64,000 nucleotides of DNA from an uncultured Lachnospiraceae bacterium (GTDB taxonomy: Bacteria > Bacillota > Clostridia > Lachnospirales > Lachnospiraceae). Every line of letters begins with the position of its first letter. Within the stretch, counting starts at the first letter, position 1. The position numbers and the translations under genes are program-made. Positions 60,346-64,000 of this stretch are shown here, one piece after another. The DNA is taken from positions 1 to 64,000 of the forward strand of contig CAJUMV010000015.1 of the NCBI GenBank assembly GCA_910587715.1, in the 5' to 3' direction. The notes under the pieces are model-generated. The model was not told the DNA's origin. It saw only the letters and a program-made list of their open reading frames with translations, and ran no database searches.

Positions 60346-61211
60346 GGAAGAGAAACCGGCTTTTGGCGCTTGTGTTATGTCTCGTTTTTTTCCTGGCAGG
60401 CTGTGGCAGGGAAAAAGAAACCGGCGCCCTGCTTACCATGACTTTTCTGGATACGGGCAAATCGGACTGCATCATAATCGAAGCGGGAGAGAGCGTGGTG
60501 GTGAACGATACGGCGGATGCGGACGATACGGAGACAATCTGCGCGTTTCTGGATGAACGGGGAAAGACGCAGATTGCTTATTTGATATTGAGTCATTTTG
60601 ACAAAGATCATATTGGCAGCGCGGCGGCGCTGGTTTCCCGCTATGAGGTGGGCTGTGTACTCATGCCGGATTATGAGGAGGAGTCGGAACCTTACCTTGC
60701 CCTGATGCGTGCGCTCGAGGCGACGGGAACGGAGAGCCGACGGCTGCGGGAGGGCTTTACTTTTTCTCTGGAGGGAACCGATTTTTCTGTGGATGCGCCC
60801 CGCGAGCGGGTCTATGACAACGATAACAATTATTCATTAATAACATGCGTTATGCGTGGAGATACCCGTTTCCTGCTGATGGGGGATGCCAAGAAACAGC
60901 GGACGGGGGAATTTTTGGAGACGAAAGCGGCGAAAGAGCGGTATGACCTGATTAAGATGCCGCATCACGGGAATTACACGAAGAATCTGGAAACGCTGTT
61001 TGAGACGGCAAAGCCCCGCTATGCCGTCCTCACCGCGGACCCGGAGCGGCTGCGGGTGGAGGAGGAGACGGTGGCGCTGTTGGATGACTATGGGTGCGAG
61101 GTGTATTACACGGATGAAGGTGTCGTGACGGCTGTCTCCGATGGGAAAAACCTGCAGGTGAGTCAGATTTCCGTCAGTCCGGAAATATCAGAATCAATCG
61201 CCATAGAGTAA
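60342..61211 (+). CDS. Metallo-beta-lactamase-fold lipoprotein (ComEC C-terminal-like)
   Basis: A 289-aa lipoprotein with signal peptide and lipobox FLAGC (C21). The body is a metallo-beta-lactamase-fold hydrolase like the extracellular domain of ComEC, with SHFDKDHIGS, the HxxxxD-type metal motif, DNDNNYSLI and MPHHGNYTKN. It probably cleaves a phosphodiester or nucleic-acid substrate at the cell surface; the substrate is unknown. The start overlaps the flippase gene by 4 nt. Its last 49 nt overlap the 3' end of rqcH on the other strand. Confidence 0.8.
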   Translation: MRKRNRLLALVLCLVFFLAGCGREKETGALLTMTFLDTGKSDCIIIEAGESVVVNDTADADDTETICAFLDERGKTQIAYLILSHFDKDHIGSAAALVSRYEVGCVLMPDYEEESEPYLALMRALEATGTESRRLREGFTFSLEGTDFSVDAPRERVYDNDNNYSLITCVMRGDTRFLLMGDAKKQRTGEFLETKAAKERYDLIKMPHHGNYTKNLETLFETAKPRYAVLTADPERLRVEEETVALLDDYGCEVYYTDEGVVTAVSDGKNLQVSQISVSPEISESIAIE

Positions 61212-62962
61212 TTCGTGTAGTACACCACGAAACCCGGCTTTGCGCCCGCCGGTTTCTTCACATGCTTTTTCTGCACATAGTCGATCTCCACCTTGTCCTG
61301 CTCACGTCCTTTGGAATAGTAGGCGGCGAGTCTTGCGGCTTCCTCGAAGGCGCGATCCGGCACCTCGGCACCCTCGGTTTTTAACACCACATGTGAGCCG
61401 GGAATCTGTTTGGCGTGGAACCACCAGTCGCCCCCATTGGCGAATTTGAAGGTGAGCTCGTCGTTCTGGAAATTATTTTTCCCCACATAAATATGAAAGC
61501 CGTCGCTGCTCACATAGTGGAAGGGCTTGCTGGTGATTTTCACTTTTTTGGAGCCGCCTTTCCGGCGGATGTAGCCGCTCTCGATCAGCTCTTCCCGAAT
61601 TTGTACCAAATCCTCTTCCTGCATGGCGATATCCAGCGCGGCGAGGATGGATTCCAGATGCTCGATTTCTTCTTTGACCTGAACAGTCAATTCCGAGAGC
61701 GCCTCGTAAGTCCGTTTCAGCTTTCCGTACTTATCAAAATATTTCTGCGCATTTTCCTGCGGTGTCAATGTATTGTCTAACGGAATCGTGACGGTTTCGT
61801 TGGTGTAATAATTCAACGCTTCCATGGATTTCGCTTCCGGCTCCACGTTGTAGCCGTAGGTGTTGATCAGTTCGCCGTAAATCTTGTATTTGTCGCGTTT
61901 TTCCGTATCCTTCATCTGCCGCATCTGCAGATCGTATTTTTTGACGTTGCGCTCTAAGGCGGTCTGGACGATCTTTCGCAAATCCACGGATTTCTGGCGA
62001 ATACGGGTCACGATGCTGCGCTCCGCGTAGTAGCGCTCCAGCACATCGCTGACAGAAGAGAAAGCCTGCGATGTTTTGTCACTGTAGAGGGTCAGGGGAA
62101 ACGCCGCATACTCCAAAGGCTCCCTGCCGTCATAGATGATAACGGGGGAGAATTTTCCGGCGATAGTCTGTTCCATCATAGCGGAAAGCGTTTGATATAA
62201 TGCCTGTAAAGCCGGCTCCTCCAGCACATTGGCGGGCATGTCCGCGTCGATGCCTGCGCGGTAGCACAGCTCCTGGGCGATGATGGGCGAAAGACCGGTG
62301 TATGTGGTATACAACGCTTTGTAGAGCGGCATCGGTTTTTCCCGCATGTGCGCGCATAGGTTTACATAAGTTAAAGCTTCGCTGTCCACAGAGGATTTGA
62401 GAAAGAGGGCAGGGTTCTCTCTGGTATATGTTTCGGAAAATCGCAGGGGATTCTGTTTATCCTGTGTCTGCGGGAGAAAATAGGGGCGTCCCGGCAGCAC
62501 CTCCCGCACGGAACTGACCATGCCGGAAATATGTTTAATGCTGTCTATGATCTGGTCTTTGTCGTCACAGAAGATGATATTGCTGTGTTTGCCCATGATT
62601 TCCACAATCAGCTTTTTCTCACACAAGTCGCCCAGCTCGTTTAGGTGCTCTAACTGCAGATGGATGACGCGCTCGAGTCCGGGCTGGGAGACGGCAGTGA
62701 TGCGGGCGTTCTGCAGATGCTTGCGCAGCAGCATACAAAAGCCCGGCGCAGTCATGGGGCTGGGCTTGTTATTTTCCGTCAGATAGACCATAGGAAGAGA
62801 TGCGTCCGCCGACAACAGCAGACGGTACTGTCCGCCGTTATTTTTGATGGTGAGGAGCAGCTCGTCGCTTTCCGGCTGGGCGATCTTGTAGATGCGTCCG
62901 CCGGGGAGCGTCTCCGAAAGCTCCTTTGTGATATTTGCAATGGTGATGCCGTCAAATGCCAT
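61163..62962 (-). CDS. rqcH: Rqc2 homologue RqcH (NFACT family)
   Basis: A 599-aa protein of the NEMF/FbpA family. Bacterial RqcH binds 50S-peptidyl-tRNA complexes and adds alanine tails that mark stalled chains for degradation. NFACT-N (MAFDGITIANITKEL), a coiled-coil middle (about 290-440) and the NFACT-R domain (FHIYVGKNNFQNDELTF, WFHAKQIPGSHVV) are visible. These proteins were earlier annotated as fibronectin-binding. AAAGGCGGAAAAG precedes the start. It is divergent from yicC. Confidence 0.93.
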   Translation of the reverse strand: MAFDGITIANITKELSETLPGGRIYKIAQPESDELLLTIKNNGGQYRLLLSADASLPMVYLTENNKPSPMTAPGFCMLLRKHLQNARITAVSQPGLERVIHLQLEHLNELGDLCEKKLIVEIMGKHSNIIFCDDKDQIIDSIKHISGMVSSVREVLPGRPYFLPQTQDKQNPLRFSETYTRENPALFLKSSVDSEALTYVNLCAHMREKPMPLYKALYTTYTGLSPIIAQELCYRAGIDADMPANVLEEPALQALYQTLSAMMEQTIAGKFSPVIIYDGREPLEYAAFPLTLYSDKTSQAFSSVSDVLERYYAERSIVTRIRQKSVDLRKIVQTALERNVKKYDLQMRQMKDTEKRDKYKIYGELINTYGYNVEPEAKSMEALNYYTNETVTIPLDNTLTPQENAQKYFDKYGKLKRTYEALSELTVQVKEEIEHLESILAALDIAMQEEDLVQIREELIESGYIRRKGGSKKVKITSKPFHYVSSDGFHIYVGKNNFQNDELTFKFANGGDWWFHAKQIPGSHVVLKTEGAEVPDRAFEEAARLAAYYSKGREQDKVEIDYVQKKHVKKPAGAKPGFVVYYTNYSMAIDSDISGLTEI

Positions 62963-63021
62963 AATCTTTTCCGCCTTTTTGCTTTTTCCGATTTCCCGTG
63001 TGTTTCTTTTTACAGCATAAA

Positions 63022-63050
63022 ACTATAGCATAAACGGCGGCTTTTTTCAA
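63022..63050 (-). promoter_or_regulatory. Sigma-A promoter of rqcH
   Basis: On the minus strand TTGAAA (63050-63045) and TATAGT (63027-63022) are 17 bp apart. Transcription would start about 50 nt before the rqcH start codon. It faces away from the yicC promoter. Confidence 0.7.
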
Positions 63051-63064
63051 TCGCAGCGGGATTC

Positions 63065-63132
63065 TTGACTATTTTTTCTCTTTACACTATAATAAAAACT
63101 GTATGCGTGGGTCCTTTCGCGTGTACGCATAC
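63065..63132 (+). promoter_or_regulatory. Sigma-A promoter of yicC with a start-site hairpin
   Basis: TTGACT (63065-63070) and TATAAT (63088-63093) are 17 bp apart, a near-consensus promoter. The transcript should start close to 63100. GTATGCGT (63101-63108) and ACGCATAC (63125-63132) form an 8-bp hairpin at the very 5' end, which could protect the mRNA from 5'-dependent decay. Confidence 0.8.
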
Positions 63133-63207
63133 TTATGGAAGAAAGGTAACTAATTGGTACAGGAGCTGTGAAGTACAGAACAGTTGCGGAGAAAGAAGAG
63201 TATGACG

Positions 63208-64000
63208 ATGATTAAGAGCATGACCGGATTCGGAAGATGTGAAGTGGCGGAAGGCGCGCGGAAGATTACCGTGGAGATGAAATCCGTCAATCACAGGTAT
63301 CTGGACGTCAATATCAAGATGCCGAAGAAGCTGAATTTTTTTGAGACGGCGATTAGGAACGAGCTCAAAAATTATGTGCAGAGGGGAAAGGTAGATATTT
63401 TTATTACCTACGAGGATATGACGGAGTCTAATCTCTGTGTGAAATACAACAGGGAGCTGGCGGCGGAATATATGAAATATCTCTGGCAGATGTCGGAGGA
63501 TTTTTCGCTGGACAATGACGTGCGGGTATCCACGCTGTCCCGATATCCGGAAGTACTGACCATGGAAGAGCAGACGGTCGATGAGGAAGAGCTCTGGCAG
63601 TTTCTGGAGAAGGCGGTGCGCGGCGCGGCACAGGCTTTTGTGGAGACGAGAATCAGGGAAGGCGAAAACATCCGCGACGATCTGCTTGCGAAGCTGAACG
63701 TCATGCTGGCGGGGGTAGAATTTATCGAGCACCGTGCGCCGCAGATTATTACGGAGTACAAGCAGAAGCTTAAGGATAAGGTGAAAGAGCTTCTGGAAGA
63801 CACCCAGATCGATGAAGCGAGACTGCTGACGGAGGTAACGCTTTTTGCGGATAAGGTGTGTGTGGATGAGGAGCTGGTGCGCCTGCGCAGCCACATCACC
63901 ACCATGAAGGGCGACCTTACGGAAGGTGGCAGCATCGGGCGAAAGCTGGATTTTCTGGCGCAGGAGATGAACCGCGAGGCAAACACGATACTCTCAAAGA
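63208..64000 (+). CDS. yicC: YicC family endoribonuclease (cut by window end)
   Basis: The first 264 codons are present and the gene runs past the window edge. MIKSMTGFGRCEVAEG is the family start, and KSVNHRYLDVNIKMP follows. The later part (EVTLFADKVCVDEELVRLRSH) belongs to the DUF1732 C-terminal region, with GRKLDFLAQEMNREANTI at the edge. YicC proteins are hexameric endoribonucleases acting on sRNA or mRNA; in Firmicutes the gene usually precedes gmk and rpoZ. ATG 63208 is preferred to 63202, with AGAAGAG 7 nt upstream. Confidence 0.93.
   Translation, partial: MIKSMTGFGRCEVAEGARKITVEMKSVNHRYLDVNIKMPKKLNFFETAIRNELKNYVQRGKVDIFITYEDMTESNLCVKYNRELAAEYMKYLWQMSEDFSLDNDVRVSTLSRYPEVLTMEEQTVDEEELWQFLEKAVRGAAQAFVETRIREGENIRDDLLAKLNVMLAGVEFIEHRAPQIITEYKQKLKDKVKELLEDTQIDEARLLTEVTLFADKVCVDEELVRLRSHITTMKGDLTEGGSIGRKLDFLAQEMNREANTILSK

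Noticed and set aside
50323..63120. Shared 10-mer GTCCTTTCGC at 50323-50332 and 63111-63120, both within hairpin regions
   Set aside because: Flanking sequence does not match beyond the 10-mer, and the string occupies different parts of the two hairpins, so chance is more likely than a repeat family.

Overview
The window looks like chromosome of a spore-forming Clostridia, most probably a Lachnospiraceae (Clostridium cluster XIVa) member. The evidence is a complete spoIIIAA-AH operon, spoIVB, a GerMN lipoprotein, a class A RNase P RNA, the dgt-dnaG-rpoD-trmK cluster, and the xseA-xseB-ispA-dxs-tlyA-nadK-argR-recN-spoIVB order typical of Firmicutes. Coding density is high, most genes lie on the plus strand, and ribosome binding sites are strong GGAGG types. 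There is no CRISPR array, rRNA operon, IS element or phage module. Assignments rest on motif recognition; no database search was run.

Region by region. 1-540: a bidirectional terminator, a decayed ECF sigma factor fragment on the minus strand, and a tRNA-Leu(CAG) with its own promoter and terminator. 589-12786: a GlcNAc-disaccharide locus with a GH94 phosphorylase (closest in memory to N,N'-diacetylchitobiose phosphorylase), a phosphohexomutase, a LytS/YesM-type histidine kinase, a lipoprotein sugar-binding protein, two permeases, an AraC-type response regulator, nagB and nagA. Together they can import a GlcNAc disaccharide, cleave it with phosphate, and feed GlcNAc-1-P and GlcNAc to fructose-6-P. 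12795-17351: GerMN lipoprotein, DUF4125 protein, a minus-strand zinc-ribbon membrane protein with an HHxxxDG acyltransferase, and a divergent esterase. 17484-23896: dgt, dnaG, rpoD, trmK and a uridine-kinase-like nucleoside kinase. 23935-31758: RNase P RNA, a small secreted serine protease, an aldose epimerase-like protein, an ABC-2 pair, two tandem CobW-type GTPases (one very His-rich), a CmpB-type membrane protein and a PHP hydrolase.

31947-37101 is the spoIIIA operon (engulfment feeding-tube complex). 37204-41202 holds deoB, prfC and a secreted transglutaminase-like protein. 41298-51762 is the Asp23-nusB-xseAB-ispA-dxs-tlyA-nadK-argR-recN-spoIVB block. In most Clostridia spo0A follows spoIVB. 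Here an accessory block (GH26 mannanase, chemoreceptor, LacI regulator) follows instead. At 56538, 4.8 kb further on, lies a short Spo0A-like gene with an intact DNA-binding domain but a collapsed receiver that has no phosphoacceptor. The window ends with glgA, a polysaccharide flippase, a metallo-beta-lactamase lipoprotein, rqcH (minus) and the start of yicC.

The most unusual non-coding signal is a family of four intergenic two-hairpin elements, about 95-112 nt each, at 9873, 24297, 27724 and 56387. Their stem sequences differ between copies but stay complementary. Three of the four begin within 3 nt of the end of the upstream gene or RNA.
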